Assembly: GCA_041738505.1 (NCBI GenBank)
Contig: JBGSPQ010000026.1
Span: 1-64,000, forward strand
Reading direction: 5' to 3'
Length of the DNA: 64,000 nucleotides
Source: JBGSPQ01 sp041738505
GTDB taxonomy: Bacteria; Patescibacteriota; Gracilibacteria; UBA1369
Shown here: piece by piece, positions 15,852 to 30,800 of the stretch
Numbering within the stretch: position 1 is the stretch's first letter
How the letters are laid out: each line of letters starts with the position of its first letter
The notes under the pieces: model-generated
The model's input: the letters and a program-made list of their open reading frames with translations, nothing else
What the model was told of the DNA's origin: nothing
The model's database searches: none
Made by a program: the position numbers and the translations under genes

Positions 15852-18800
15852 TCAGGGATTTTCCGGCTTAGGAACCGTTATAATCTGCACATAATTGCTC
15901 TTGCTGAAAATCTGCGAATCATCGTTGTTTGATATAACTCCAAACACCAGGTCTCCCGGGACAATGTCGGCGGAATGATCTATCGCAGAAGGACAGGGAC
16001 ATTGAAGGCACTCTTCCATAATAATGTAAATTCCCTCTTCCAAATCGGAGCGGGGGTCAATCAGATCATCGTCCGGATTCAGGGGATCCGTCCCGCGATT
16101 AACTTCATCGCCGTCATCCACTCCACCACCGTCGGTATCGGCAATCAGCGGATCGGTGCCATAAACATTGTTTTCATCATAATCGCTAAGACCGTCCCCG
16201 TCGCTGTCGCCGTCATCTCTAGGATCCAATGGATCGGTTCCGAATTTCAAGACTTCGTCGCCGTCGTTTATTCCGCCGCCGTCGGTATCGGCAATCAGCG
16301 GATCGGTATTCCAGATGCGGGTTTCATCTTTGTCCGTAAGCCCGTCGCCGTCTCTGTCCAGCGGATCGTCTTCGGGTTTGTCGCGCGGATTTGTGCTTTG
16401 CAAAACCTCTTCGCCGTCTATCACTCCGCCGTCGTCCGTATCGGGGTCTTTGGGATTGGTCCCGTGAATAAATTCCTCCAGATTTGTAAGTTTGTCGTTA
16501 TCATCGTCATAGTGAGCGTCCGCGGGATTAAACGGATCAAGGCCGTTCAGTCTTTCCCAGTAACTTGGCATGCCGTCACCGTCATCGTCAATTGCGCTAC
16601 AGTCAAATACAGTAAGCACCCTGTCCGCCATTGCCACAAATTCACCTCTGTTGAGAGGGGCTTCGGGATTTTTAGCCTCGTCCGCGGTCAGGATAAAAGG
16701 ATTTCTAACATATCCCTTCTTAATCATATACGGTTCCAGATCCTGAGCTATCTGCATGTACGGGACATACCACGGTGCGATTTCCGGAACCCTGCCCATA
16801 TCAATAACTTGTTCACGTTCCAACGCCTCCAGAATAACTTTCACAGTTTCGGCGCGTGAAATTTTTTCATCGGGACGGAAAGGTGTTTGCCCCGTGCGCG
16901 TATCAATTTCACCAAGATAACCGGTTACAAATCCCTGGAAATTTGCTTCGCGCACAATAGCGTAATACCATGGGAGCTTACCCTCTTCATACGTAATATC
17001 TGTAAAATTGGAGGGGCCTTCGTACGCCGCCGGGCGCGGAATAATACAGAAAATATCCAGCATGATTTTTGCGAATTCCGCTCTTGTTATCGGTTCATCA
17101 ATTCCAAATCTGGTTTGATTACCCGTCGGGATTCCTTTAAGGATGTTTCTCTGATTAAGATTAAGTATGGAGGCATAATAAGGATGGTTGATATCCACGT
17201 CTGTAAATGGAGAAGTGGCTTTCTGGAATGGATTCTGACCGTAAATCAGCTCTTCAAAGTCGCTAAAGCCGTCGCCGTCCATATCCGGATTAAGCGGATT
17301 GGTCATAGCCAGATACTCCTGCAGATTTGTAAGACCGTCGCCATCGGCGTCCTCTCCGGCATCGGAGGGATCCTTGGGATTTAATCCATACATCAGTTCC
17401 CACTGATCCGGCATGCCATCCCCGTCTCCGTCAAATTTCGGCCCCATCTTTTTGCTCCCTTCCACAAACACCTTGAATTTATCCGCGGAAACAAACTCAA
17501 CGCCTTTTTCACTCTTCACCGCGATGTAAAATTCACCTATCGCAATTGGCGAAAATCCTTCATCGGTGTAAACAATCTGGATTATCAGTGGATCGTCCAG
17601 ATCGGCGGATTCCCTTAATTTAGGGCTCAATCTATCATCAAAAATATAGAAATTACCTCCGCTGTCGAGCAGCGCCGATCGTTTATCGGAATCCTTTTCC
17701 ACTATTTCGGTGCCGCCCGGATACGCGCTGTCATCGGCGGGAATTTTTTTGAATTCAAACATATCCAGCGGATCCAGATCTTTATTGTGAACCCCCCTGA
17801 ATAAAGCCACGGTTTCTTCGTTATATGGAAAGTCTGGAGCATCAATAGTGGTGTCTGTGTTAATATCCGGGACCAGGAAGAGAGTAAGAATAATCTTGTC
17901 ATCGGGGTCTTTTATTACCACCCTTGTGGGCAGAATCGGGAGCTCGGCGGGCAGAACCTCCAGTCTGTAATTCTTGTCATAAAGAACAATTTTGCCGGTA
18001 TCCGGATTGATTTCACCGATTACATCACCGTTGGCGTTTTTGATTAACAACGAATCTTTCAGATTCAGGTCGTCAACAGTAAATTCTCCTTCAATATCCG
18101 TAAGGTACTTGCCGTTGGCGTCCGCCAAAAGTGTAATGATTTTATCAATTACGCCTCCTCTGTCGCGCATTACGGAAATCGGTATTTCGCTGTCCACAGG
18201 GTCTATAACGCCCCTAATCTCACCGTCTCGGGCGCTGGATTCGTTCATAATTACGGCCGGCACATAAATGGTGATTGTAATGTCCTGCCCCGAAACATTT
18301 AACGCCTCATCCATTACATTCAGTCGCACTTTCCTTGGTGTCAGGTCTTCATAGGGGCCCAGCGTGAAGATTGGATTGTCGTAATCGTTGTCGGTAATAC
18401 CGTCGTCGTCAAAGTCCACACTTTCGTTCATATCGCTTCCCAGATTTCTGTCATTGCCCGGATCGCCATCCTTGTCTTCGTCAACATTCAGTCGCGTATC
18501 AATCCAGTATCCTGTGACATCACCCTGCGTATCAAAAGATTTAGCCGCGTCTATCGTCAGTTTTTTAAAGATTGAAACACGCTTTTCGGCCGCTCCGGAA
18601 TTAGGGAAAGGAGGCTGGTCATCGGCGCAGATGGATGGAGCCATCAGTACGGTTTCTCCAAAAGTGCCGCGGTCGCCCTTCTTGTCAAAGGAAGCGATTT
18701 TGGCGTAATAAAAACCGTTTGTAATCGTAAGTTGCAGAGAGGGGTTGGCCGGCGTGGCGATTTTTTCCACAAGAAGTTGCTCGCCGGCCGGCAGTCGGAA

Positions 18801-21800
18801 ATAAGATCCGTCCGGCAGACGCACAATGCCTCTGCCCGAATTCACCGAAACCAGTGTGTTGCCGTATTCAAGCATCATGCCTTCAATAACGGCCTGTTTA
18901 TCCACGGTATCTTTCGGATCAATAATCTCAACAATGCCTCTCGTCACTCGCAGATCAAGCGCCCCGGCGTATCGGGATGGAACCTCAAAATAACTGTTTT
19001 TTACAATGGCAATCGTTCCCTGGCTTATGCCGTTTTCACTAAACTCAACTTCGCTGTCATTCAGTGCGTGCACAATTACGCCCGCCCGGGTTTCCAGATT
19101 TCCTCCCTCTTTAACAACCACATGTCTGTACCCGTTTACTTCCACACTGCCGTTAATATTTTCCGCGACCAGAGGAGCATTTCGAATTTTATCCACTTTG
19201 AAAGTGGATCCTTCGCCCGCCTGCACTGTCATTTCGGATAGGGCTTTATCCTCATTCCAAAGACCCACACGGTAAACGGGCTGGTTAAGATTTTGATCAA
19301 AATTATCAGGGGAAAGAGTATAAACGATTTCATATCCGGCCACCTCTCCCTGAGCCGCCTTCCATTGCATTTCCACGGTTTTGTTATTGCTGTACACCGA
19401 CGAAAACAGGTTAACGGCCGGTGCGAACGGCAGATAATCGTTCAAATCGGCAACCGGCGGTTCGGATGTAAGCACTTTGCGCGCGGGATATAATTTATAA
19501 TTTTCCTTAAGATAAATATTGCCGCCATACGAAAAGACCACGTCTTTATCCGAATCGTTGTCCATATCCAGAAAGGCGATTTTAGATGGCAGATCGGCAT
19601 CGCCGGTATAATTGAGCAGTCTTTCGCTCATGCCCAGATCATTGATGATAAATATACCTTTGTTGGAAACGGCCGTATCGCTCAGCTGATTTTCGGGAAC
19701 ATCCGGCTGGGAATAATCGGCAAGATACTTGAGGTTGCTTTCAATTTTCTCTCCCACACGTGTACCGGTTTCATGAAGAGCGTCATTGGCCAGTTTATAG
19801 ATTTTGTTCATATAGCTGTCCAGTTCTCCGGTCTTGGCCAGCATGGTTGATTTATTATTGCTGTCTGTAATTTTCGTGTCGGACGGAAGATAATCGTTAA
19901 TATCCGGGGACTGCGCCAGAATTCTTCCCAGCGAATTCAGGTCGTCCACATTTGTTATTTTTTCCATCACTCTGTCCTGTTCATCCATATAAGAAATCAT
20001 CGCGTTCCTGATGGCGGTTAAACGATGTTGATTTTCAAATTGAGCGGGCGGGTCGTATTTAAGAGAATCTTTCACTTCCGCGATCGGTCTGTTTAGAAGG
20101 GGATCATCCGCCGCCAAAAGTCTTTGCGTGCCGGTAATTTCAATGTCCTCAACCTGTGAGGCCAAAAGGGCGTATTTTTCCGCGTCTCTTTCCAGCGCCG
20201 CATATCCGGCCACCATCCCGGCCACCGCGTTACCCAGTTCCGGATTGATTTGGTTAAGTTGGTTCAGGCTGTCGTTATAACTCAAATCAACAGTCACGCC
20301 CTCATCGCCCAGCGGACTTTCGGGAGAAGTATATTGTTCCGCGTCCGCCGCCGCTTCCTGCATTTGTTTATTCAAAGCCTTAACGATATTCGTGCCGACA
20401 TTGTTCGCGGCTTCCGCAATTTTCTCTACAAACACCATCACGGGATTAAAATCCAGCGATAAATCCATAAAGGCCACCACTTCAATTCTGGATACATAAT
20501 CGTACTCAACCGCCGGCCACTGAAAATTCAAGCCCAGATCAAAAGGCAAAAGAGGATCCAGCGGACGTTCCGTCAGCTGTTCAATATGCGGTTTAAGCAA
20601 CGCTTCGGAAATGGGAATCAATCCTTTTTTAATCAGGCACAGAATTCTCATAATCTCTTTTAGGATTGAAATGGTTATGCGGATGCTCACCGGAAATTCG
20701 GGAACTTTGGGAGGAGGTGGCAGGTCGGGTAGCGAAGGCAAAGGAAGCGGAGGCAGATCCGGCAGTTCCAGAAGTAGATTGGGCGGTTCGGGCAGTACCG
20801 GAATTGTTGGCAGAATTATTGTCAGAGTGGGAATGTCGGGAATACGAACTCGCGGAATTTGCGGGAAAATTATCGGTTCCGGTTTGAATCTGATGTTGGG
20901 CCAGGTGATTGTCAGCCCCGCCTGTATCTGGGAAACATCAATATAAATATCGGGCAGTTTTGGGAAAGGAATAATCGGCGGCTCGGGAATCACCGCAAAA
21001 AGTCTTAAAATAAGTTCCATCAAGGTGAACCTGGCGGTTGAACATCTGTCGCAGGACGCCTGATAATCAATCACCAAATCTATCAGGGCTTTCCAGTTTT
21101 TTATAGTTTCCACAACCTTACGCATCATTTCAATCCAGGCATCAACCCTGGCCTGCTGTTTGTGAATGTATCCGCCCGTGTACTTAACAATCGCGTCCAT
21201 GTAGCAGATTATCTGGTAGGCGTATTTTGTAAAAAGTCCACGCCACGCCAGAATCTGTCTTGGCAGTTCTTTCCATTTTTCCAGCACTTCAATATTTTTT
21301 TCCACTTTCTTAATCAGGTCGTTGGAATCCAAAAGCAGTTTGTCGCAGACGGTTTGATAATCACTGTTTTCATCACAGCTCCAGACTTCCTGCACTCTCT
21401 TAATCTCCTCTTTGAAATCAACCACCCATTGCTCGGCGTCGCGCTGGATTTTTTCTATTTCCCTCTTGGTCAGAGATGGGATTTTTATCATCACGTCTTT
21501 GGACTGAACCTGAATCAGGGGAATTGAATTTATGTAGGCCAGAGCCTGAGTGAATGAATTAGTGCTCTTGGCCGTCGGGAAACCGGGAGTGATGTCGGGA
21601 TTTTGATTTGCCGCTTCTTCATCGGGATTAAACGCGCCGACCATGGAGGCCGGAGTCGGATAAATGAAATACAAATCCGGCAGATCGGAAAGTTTGTTGA
21701 TAATTTCCTCCGACTGGCGATCCAGCCAGTTTGTTATCACAGACGGAAATCCGGGTACCCTGAAATTGGTTGATACGGAGGCTCTGTATTCATAATTGCC

Positions 21801-24800
21801 GAGCGACGCGCTGCCGGAAAATCCTCCGGTGGAAGTTCGTCCCGATGCATCGGCAGAACCCTGTACTCCACCGTCCGAACTGATCGCCGACATTCCTTCG
21901 GCGATGGCGTTTGCTCCTGCCACGGCCCCGTTGATCGCTCCGGCGATTTCATCGCAAACGCTGGCGGGAACCATGTCGGCAATCTTAAATGCCCAGCACT
22001 GTCCTCCCAGATAAGGACCGATGCATAAACCGGTCGCCAGGCTCATGGTTAGAGTGGGTGATAAGTAAACTCTGAATTGAGAGCCCTGATACGGGCTGGG
22101 CGGCCAGACGGGAATCGGACTTGGAATACCGGCGGCGAAAATCGGCAGGCCGGGATCAAATCCTCCGGGAATACCCATAACGTTGATCGGGCCGGGTGCC
22201 AGAAAAGCGAAATTGATTGGCATGGGAATACATCCGGAACTGCAGGTGAAAGCGTTAATTAGCGACTCCAGGCCGTCTCCGATGCCGGACAGCGTTTCTT
22301 CCAGGCCGTATTTATCTTGTACTGCTGAATTTTGCTGGTAGTTATCCAGTTCATCGGGGATGCCGTTGTTGTCGGTGTCTTCTTTTAGGTTGTCTGTATT
22401 TATGCCGCTTGGAGCCGGCCCACTCATCGCCTGTCCGGGAGGTGGGGAGACGTATGTGTTGTAGTTTAATTTTTTTGTCTCGGAGTTTTGGCCCGCCGAA
22501 TAATAGAACACCATCCTTCCGGTCGGATTGTTATCCGGTGTTGCCGCAATGTCCGGAAACTGGTCGGCGGGATATCCGCTGTCCAGATTGTTTCCGGTGG
22601 TGATTTTTACCTGCGGCGTTTTCATCAGGGTGGCTCTGTATGTTACTGTTCTGCTTTCGCCCGCGGGAACTGTTCCCACTTTCACAATGTGGGGATTAAG
22701 GCTCATGCCGGTTTCAATCAATTCGACGGGAAGGGCGCAGTCCGTGCACTCAAAACTGCCCATATCCAGCTCAACGTTCTCCGGCTTCACATCAACGAAC
22801 ATCACGTTATTCAACGGGACTGCGCCCGCCCCCTCATTCCTCAAAGTTATTGAATACTCAATCAAATCTCCTCGCCTGGCACTGTCAAAAGGCTCCGTCA
22901 AATCCTTCACCCGTTTCTCCGACTTCGCTCCCAGCCTCGGATCCAAATCCAAATAAATAAAATCCTTGGCGGCGGATTGCTCCGCCGTTTCAATATTAAC
23001 CGTCAATCCCTCCACCGACCTCGCGGCCAGCGAATCAAGCGCGGCCTTCTCTTCGGCCAGCATGTTGTCACCGCCCGACGGCAGATTAAACGCCGTAAAA
23101 TAGGCGTCATCAAACGTACCCGGCTGATTGGTCGGACTGCCGTTATAACTCACAACCACTTCCTTTTTCAGGTTGTCTGCGGGATTAACCTTAATGCCCA
23201 GTGAACCCGCCAGCTGTCCGTTCTCCTCCAGCTTACCCTTATTGTTATAAAAAATTCTCACCGCCCCCGCGTCATCGGAAGTAATCAAATCGGGAAAACC
23301 GTCCAGATTCATATCTTCGCTCCTGATCATATACACTCTGTTTTTCGTATCAAAAGTTCTAAGATTCAAACTTTCCCGTACAAAATTTCCGGAACTGTTT
23401 TTGTATAAATCAACGCATACCTCCCCCGCGCGACAGCTGTCATTCGTGGCGACCACAATATCGGTTTCACCGTCGCGGTCAAAATCATTGGCGGTCATAC
23501 TGATAATTCCGTTCGGAAAATCAAACACAATCCCGCGGTCTTCAAAACGCGGCTTGGCGTTATTATTCTGAATCAGCCTCACCTGTCCGTTGGCATAAGC
23601 CGCCAGAATATCTTTAAGCCCGTCCCCGTTAAAATCCATCACCACAACATCCTGCGGCGCCTCCGTGCCCGCAAAAATCTGTTGGCCGATGTCTCTTGTG
23701 TATCCGCTGGAAGACGACATGGAATCTTCATTATTGATTTTCACTGTGGGATCACCAAGCACCACGCCGATTTCAGAAGAATAAATCATGTTTGATTCAC
23801 CCGCCGTGTTGCCGGCGGCAAACAACAGCATATGCTTATTGTCGCCGTGGAAACCCACTCCCGCAACCTCGCCCGCTCTTTCCAGAGAAATATAATTTAA
23901 ACCGGGTAGTTGGGTTTGCGGCATTTCAACATTGCTGTCCGTAATGAAAAGACCTTTGCTTAAAGCCGTTGAATTTCCGGAAAAAGCGATTTCCGAGCCG
24001 ATGTTGTTTTTAACCGCCACGGTTTTTACATAGGTTCCCGGCTGATAGCCAACGGTGGCCAGATTGATATCCGTTTCTCTGCCGATAGTTTTGACATCCG
24101 TGTCGCCCGTGGATTTATAGAAAATTTTGATCACCTCGGTAGTGCCGTCCATCGCGGAAATCGCCGTGAGTCCTTTGGAGGAGGCATCAAAAATATAAGA
24201 AAAATTATTATCCAGAGAGGTTATTGTTCCGTCATGATCAACACGGAACGCCTCATTTCCTTTTTTCAAAACACGTACTCCCTGAGTCATTTCCACCAAC
24301 TGATAATTTTCATCATCAACCAATTTTTGAAGATAAATTCCATCCACAGCGGTTGCCGCGTCCACCGGTTCTTCCGTGGCAGAAGCCCTCATCTGCGTTT
24401 TATATACGCTAAATACCTCGGCAAGATCCTTGCCGGATTCTTTGTCAAAAATCGTAAACAGATTAGGTTTAATTGTGCCGTTTCCGGGAATGATTTTCAC
24501 GCCCACCCGTTCCCCGTCAAAAATATTCAGTGATCCATCGCTGTTTACAAGAGCCAGTCTGCCCGCGGGTTTCGGTTTGCTCAATAATGAAACGGCCGCC
24601 TGCGTCTTGCCCGTAACCGTCTGATTGCCGGCAAAAATAAACCATCCTCCAAAATAGTTTTCTTCAAATATATTGCCGTAATCGGCACCGAGCAGAGAAG
24701 CAAACAGCACGCGCGGAGCAACATTGTTAAGATCCTCGGCCTTGAATGTCTTGACCGCTCTAACACTTACACTGGCAAGGGTTAGTGAATTCCCCTGTGC

Positions 24801-27800
24801 CACCAGATTAACCGGACCCGTTATTCCCGTGCCCGCTATATAAAAACTCACAACACCTTTTTCCGCCTGCGCGCTTGCCGGACCCACGAACTGCGCAAAC
24901 TTTTTCCCGGCATCCGTAATTTTAATATTCACAGTGGTGGAGGAATCGGTATAAGCAAAATTACCGTCCACGTCATAAAGTTTACCTGTGATTTCCAGAG
25001 GTTCGCCGTCCGCGTCAAACGTCTCACCGGCCGCTTCCAGTTCCAAAACCGCCGCCTTTTTCGGCTCGGTTGTAACTGTGATTGTGGCGGGATCAAAGCC
25101 GAGCGCGGTTGCCGTTATTTTCGCTTCGCCCGCAATGTTGGAGGACCTGAAAACGGCCGAAGTCTCTCCTCCGATAATTTCCTGTTCACCTTCCGACATG
25201 AATTGTCCCAGATTATTGTCTTCCAGTTTGAACAAAGCGTTCCCGCGGAAAGCGCCGACTTTCGCTCCATTGTTGTCAATCACCATCAATTTAATGTCAT
25301 TCACAGTGGCATAGTCGGCCGGCATTTTCATATACTGCGGAACAAGTCTCAGCTCAATATCGTCTCTGGATGCGATTGTCGCGCCACCCGTTATTGTCGG
25401 ACTGTCAGCCGGTATAGGATTGCCGTTTTCATCAAGCTCCAGATCCTCTTCAAAAACAACCGGCTGGAAAGATGCGTTCAAAGTAATTTGTCCGCTTTCT
25501 TCGGTGGAACTTACCACTATTTCAAAAGTTCCGTCTATTGTGGAAAGTTGCAGACCTTCGGCGGTTTTATCTTCATCCAATGCTTCATTCAGTTTGCCAG
25601 GTCCCGAAACACTAAAAGTTACAACGCTTAAATCGGTGTTAACCACATTGCCGTTTTCATCCTTCAAAAAGACTTTTATCGTGGTGTTTGATCTTCCCCC
25701 GCTTCTGATTATCGGAGAAACCGGTTCCATTTCAATTTCCGCAACTTCCTGCGGAAGCACAAAAATATCCCGGTCCTGCGACGGATAATATCTGCCCGCG
25801 ATTTCCGCCGATGCCAGCATTGTTCCCGCAAGAATCTTACTCACCACTTCCGTTTCCGCCTCGCCGTTTACAGCTGTAACCTCTTTCGGAAAAATCTCGG
25901 CATAAGCGCCGGTGTTGTCTTTGGCAAAAAATTTAATTACGCTGGAAGAATCGCCCTCATCCAGTTCGCCGTTTTCATCCAGAATGGAGGCCTTCAAAAA
26001 CAATCTGTCCGCGCCGTCCGAAATTATTTCATCCGTGTAATCAATAAAATCCTCTGTCACCACACCCGCGTCGGAAACATACACAAAACTTTCCTCCACC
26101 GTGTCGCCCACAATAAAGCCACCCTCTTCCCCGCCGAAAGAAGTATCGTCTTCGCCGTCCAGCGGATCGGTTCCAATAATATGATATTCATCGCCGTCCG
26201 TAATACCTCCATCGTCGGTATCGGCGTCGTTGGGGTCGGTTCCCAAATTGTATTCTTCAAGATTTGTAAGTCCGTCATTATCGGGATCCAAATTCGCGTC
26301 AGCCGGATCAAAAGGATTAAGGCCGTTTTCCAGCTCCCATAAATCGGGCATGCCGTCATTATCGCTGTCCTGAGTGGGATCAAGTTCTTCTTTGATTTGT
26401 TCCAGCAAGCCCAAGTCGTCGGACGGATCAAGCGGATTTGTTTTATTTATTACTTCAACCAGGTCATTTACGCCTCCTTTATCGGTATCGGGATTAGAGG
26501 CCGAAGTTCCGTAAATATATTTTTCATAATTATCCGGGAGACCGTCGCCGTCTTTGTCTTCGTTCATACAGTCAAACCTGTCCGTAAAATTGGAAACCAT
26601 AATCGCGAACTCACGCTTGGTAATATACCCGGAAATCCACGGAATGAATTTGCTTTGGGGATTATTAATCTGTCCGTCAAACCACACTTTAAATTCCGCG
26701 GGAGAATGCTGATCAAGTTCAAAAAACCTTCCTTTGGGATAAAGTTTGGCCTCCTGCGCGGCCAATACATAATTGTAATACCATGGCTTGCCGGGTTCCG
26801 TCGTATCAGCAAAATCCAGCCCCGCGTACGACTGCTGCCTGCCCGTTTCCAACATCACTTTCGTCGCTTCCGCCCGGCTTATGTAATTCAAAGGCAAAAA
26901 ATATCCGGTTTTGGGAGCGCCTTTATAACCAGAAACGATTTGGCTGTTCTTGCCCTCCTTAACGCAATACAGATACTCATCGCTGATGTCTGTATCGGGG
27001 AAAGGAGCAATTTCATAGACGGCATCAACGGCTTTCTTGATATTGGAATTAAACCTTGTGCACTGAACGCAGACCGCCCCCAGATTCATTTTTACAAACT
27101 CCTCGCGGGACAAAAGTTCGTCCGGTTTAATTTTTCCATCTTCATAAGCTTCAATAATTCCCCGGCGGAAAATATTTATAATCTTATCAAAACCTTCGGA
27201 CTTGGTATCCAAATCATTAAACAAAACTGCATTTTCAATCGCGGGATTGTAATTGATAACAAGCTCATCTCCGTCCTTGTATTCGTCGCCATCCGTATCG
27301 GGATTGCGCGGATCCAGTCCCAGCAAAATCTCTTCCAGATCATTCAGTCCGTCTTCGTCGCTATCCGGAATCGTCACTGCCGCGTGAGCCACACCAATCA
27401 TCGTCCGGCCAAAATTCCGAACAAAAGATTCTCCCAAAAACGAAATCAAATTGAATTCGCTAAACTCGCCCTCCTCTCTGACAATCTCAATTTTTTCAAA
27501 ACCCGCCGCGATAAATAGTTCAAAAATAGCTTTATTATCCTGCGACAAAACGGTGAATACAACCGGCGAACCGCCGCTCTGCGGCTCTTTAAGTTCCAAA
27601 GAATATTCCTTTGCCAGAAACAGATTACCCGTTCTGTCCGCAATGCCGAACCGCTTTTTTACACCGTTATTTTCATGTACCAGATAAACGTTTCCGGCGT
27701 TAAATTCAGCGGTTTCCGGAACCTCCTCAATAGTAAATTCATCATCCGCAAGATCTTTAAGATGCACTCCGCTCATCGCTTCAAAGCCGGAAAAATAATT

Positions 27801-30800
27801 AACGCCCGCCCCGTCCAAAGTTATCGGAAGAGCTTCGTCCGCCACAAAATATACGGAAGCGATAATTGTCTGAGTGCTCTTTTCGCGAACCCCCAGCCGC
27901 ACCGGTTTGGACGGGCCGGAAGCCAGAGCCGTAAGATCAAATCTGTCGTCGGTTATAGTTACCATTCCGGTGGTTCCGTTAACCTCGGCAATCACTTTAT
28001 TGGCAGAATCATAAATAATAAAACCGGTGGACTGCCCTTTCAGAAAGAAGGGATTTGAGGTTTTTACATAAGACACCAAACGGATTTTTCGTTTTGTTGA
28101 TTCAATATTCAAACTGTTTGATTGAATATTCGGCCTGCTTGGGCTGGATGCGGAAGCGGTTATCACGCCCGGATCACTGTCCGACAGCACAACAAATTTC
28201 GCCGTGCCGTTGGTTAGTCTTGTCGGATTCGTGGAAGTAATTGTCACAGTATTCAGATCGTTGGGTTCTACAATGTTCAATTGCACATCGGTGAAACTGT
28301 CGCTTTTTTGCACCTGACCGTTGGTGGAAATACCCTCCACGGTGATGGTAACTTTATCCGCCGCGCCCGCCTGCAAAACATTTTTGTCAGCTGAAAGACG
28401 CAGGATGGCGGTGTTTTCGGCGCCGTCCGGAATTCCGTTCCCGTCTCCGTCGCCACTCAAAGGATTTGCATCAACATCATCGGGCACTCCGTCTCCGTCC
28501 AAATCTCCGCCCTCAACAAGTTGTTCATAATAATCACCGGTGTTATCCGAAATCCCACAGGCCAGTTCAAAAGATGGATTGGAGACTTTCGCCGCCGTTT
28601 CGTCCGCCCATTTTTCCATTTCTTTGAACCATTCAAATAGAGGTATGGCGGAAAAGTCCTGCAGCGAAGCGGATTCAACCGTTACCGGAAGTCCGCTTTC
28701 ACCGGCCGTTCCACCGGGTGGAGTTTCCCCCGGTATTGTCTGCGACATCACACTCGCCAAATCCGGATCCTCGTCGTTTTCCGGAAAATCACCGTTAAAA
28801 TTCATTTCCAAAGTGTCCGCTTTTCCACTTCCGACAAAATACAAGACCTCGTAACCTTTGTCGGTCTTGCCCGTAAAAGTGTCCTTTAACGGATTAAGAT
28901 AATTTTCAAAAACGTAAGAATGTTTGTCGTCAATGTTCAGGCTCTTCCACAAATACGCGTCCGCGACTTTACTTCCTTTGGCCGCCAGCAAATCTTTTTC
29001 GGTCAGCGGATCCACATAAACATCAATCGGATATTCCAGCAGGGAAGTCAAAGATCCTTCAATCGGGGCTGCAAAAGTCACTCCCGATTCCTGCGCGATT
29101 AGAGCAAGCTCCAGCTCTTTTGCCTGCAATATCGCCTTCGCTTCGTCATAAGAATTTGCCGAAAAAATATTCGGATACTTCACAACCCGCGTCTGACCCT
29201 TCTTGTCCATGAAACTGAAAAAGCGCGGATTATCAATCGGAATCGTCATGGGAGTCTGAGTCAGCGAGGAGTTCAGTTTTAGTGTTTCTTCCGTCGGTTC
29301 AACATTTTTACTGAAAGATGAAAGTTTAACGGGATTGCCGTTTGCGTCCGTCGCGGCTTTGGGTACAACAATCAGTTGCAGAGCTTTCAAGTCGGTATCA
29401 ATCGCCGCGGGATTTGCAAAGTTATAGACCTTGGGCACCGGAATACTTGCCGGCGGCGGAAGAATTATTCCTTTCAAAAGCCTCTCCCCGATCTGTTTAA
29501 AATCATCAACGGGGATTCCAAAATTATTCGCGGGGATGCCCTCCGCGGGTTCGTCAACCGTCCCGTTTTTATTATTATCAATCCCGTCCGCCATTCCAAA
29601 GCGCAGTAACAAATCGGCCAGCGTAAAATTAACTTCCGGATAAATCAAAGACCCCGTTGTGTCCGCGAGCACTATTTCATTCGTCGGTTTGTATGCAGAT
29701 CCGGGTTTAACCACTGTCGCGCGGGCTTCCTCGTTGTCATAATTTCTTATCTGATCAAGATAAATTAAAGCTTCCTGCCTGTACTGCTCAAACCTGGTCG
29801 CCTCCTTAAAATCAAAACAGGCCTGATGATTAAGTTCACTAACCGGAACCCCGCCCGTAATTTCTTTACTTCCCATCACGTCAAACAACTGCAAAGAAGC
29901 CAGATCTTCAAAACAGCGCTCCGGATATTCCGCGTTCAGTTTGGAAAAACATCCCGCGTAACCCGCATTGGTGGTCTGATCAAAAACGTTATAAATTTTG
30001 CTGGCTTTTACCAGAATTGAATTGCTACCCGTCACACCGGTGGAGCCTCTGTATAAGTTACAATCCTTCACGCTCTTTAGGGCCGTAACCGGAATCCCTT
30101 TAATAAACTGCAGAAAGTTAATATAAGAAAAATTCACAAATTCAACCGCCGGCCCGTCATATTCATCGCCGGGGGCGGGAAGATCAAATTCCAGTTTGGC
30201 CACCAGCGTGGATTTTTCTATCATCACCACCGGAATCTGAAGTTGCGGTGCGTTGGTCAGATTTCCGTTGGCATCGCGGACCTCCACAAACTTGTCTATT
30301 CTTCTTTCCACCGCATCGTTCACCAGCTTCAAATATTTTCTTGAGTATTCGTCTTTCATCGTCACATACATCGGAACGGTCGCCACATCGCTAACATTCG
30401 TATACTTACCCCCGCCCAAATCCACTTCATAAGAAGGATTGTATCTGCCCGTATACCTTGTCCAGTCGTTAACATTGGAAAAGAATTTTTCAAAAAGTTC
30501 CCTGTAGGAGGTTGCAAATCTGTCGGTCAGTTCCTTGGTCATGGAATCCGGAATCACATTCATATCCTGGGAATTGGTGCCGCTTCCGGCACCCGGATCT
30601 TCATCAAATTGTCCGTCTTTGTCCTTGTCATTATCGGCGGTTCCGTCTTCATCCGTTTTTCCGTCCTCGTCGTCGTCAGCCGCTCCCTCTTCATCAATCC
30701 ATTCATCGGGATTGGGAAAAGGAACAATTCTGGGAATCGGAAAGGGCAACATCTGCAAAGGAAAATCACCGGAGCTTTTTGGGTTGGACGGAGAATCGCC

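Noticed and set aside
16080..16600. CRISPR-like or DNA-level repeat array in the giant gene
   Set aside because: The regularity comes from coding TSP3 repeats (GTDPL...DTDGGG); units vary in sequence and length and there are no spacers.
26397..27518. Long open frames on the plus strand opposite the giant gene (for example 373 and 294 codons)
   Set aside because: They mirror the Asp/Gly-rich repeats of the giant protein in a complementary frame, are rich in Arg/Ile/Phe without any domain, and have no ribosome sites.
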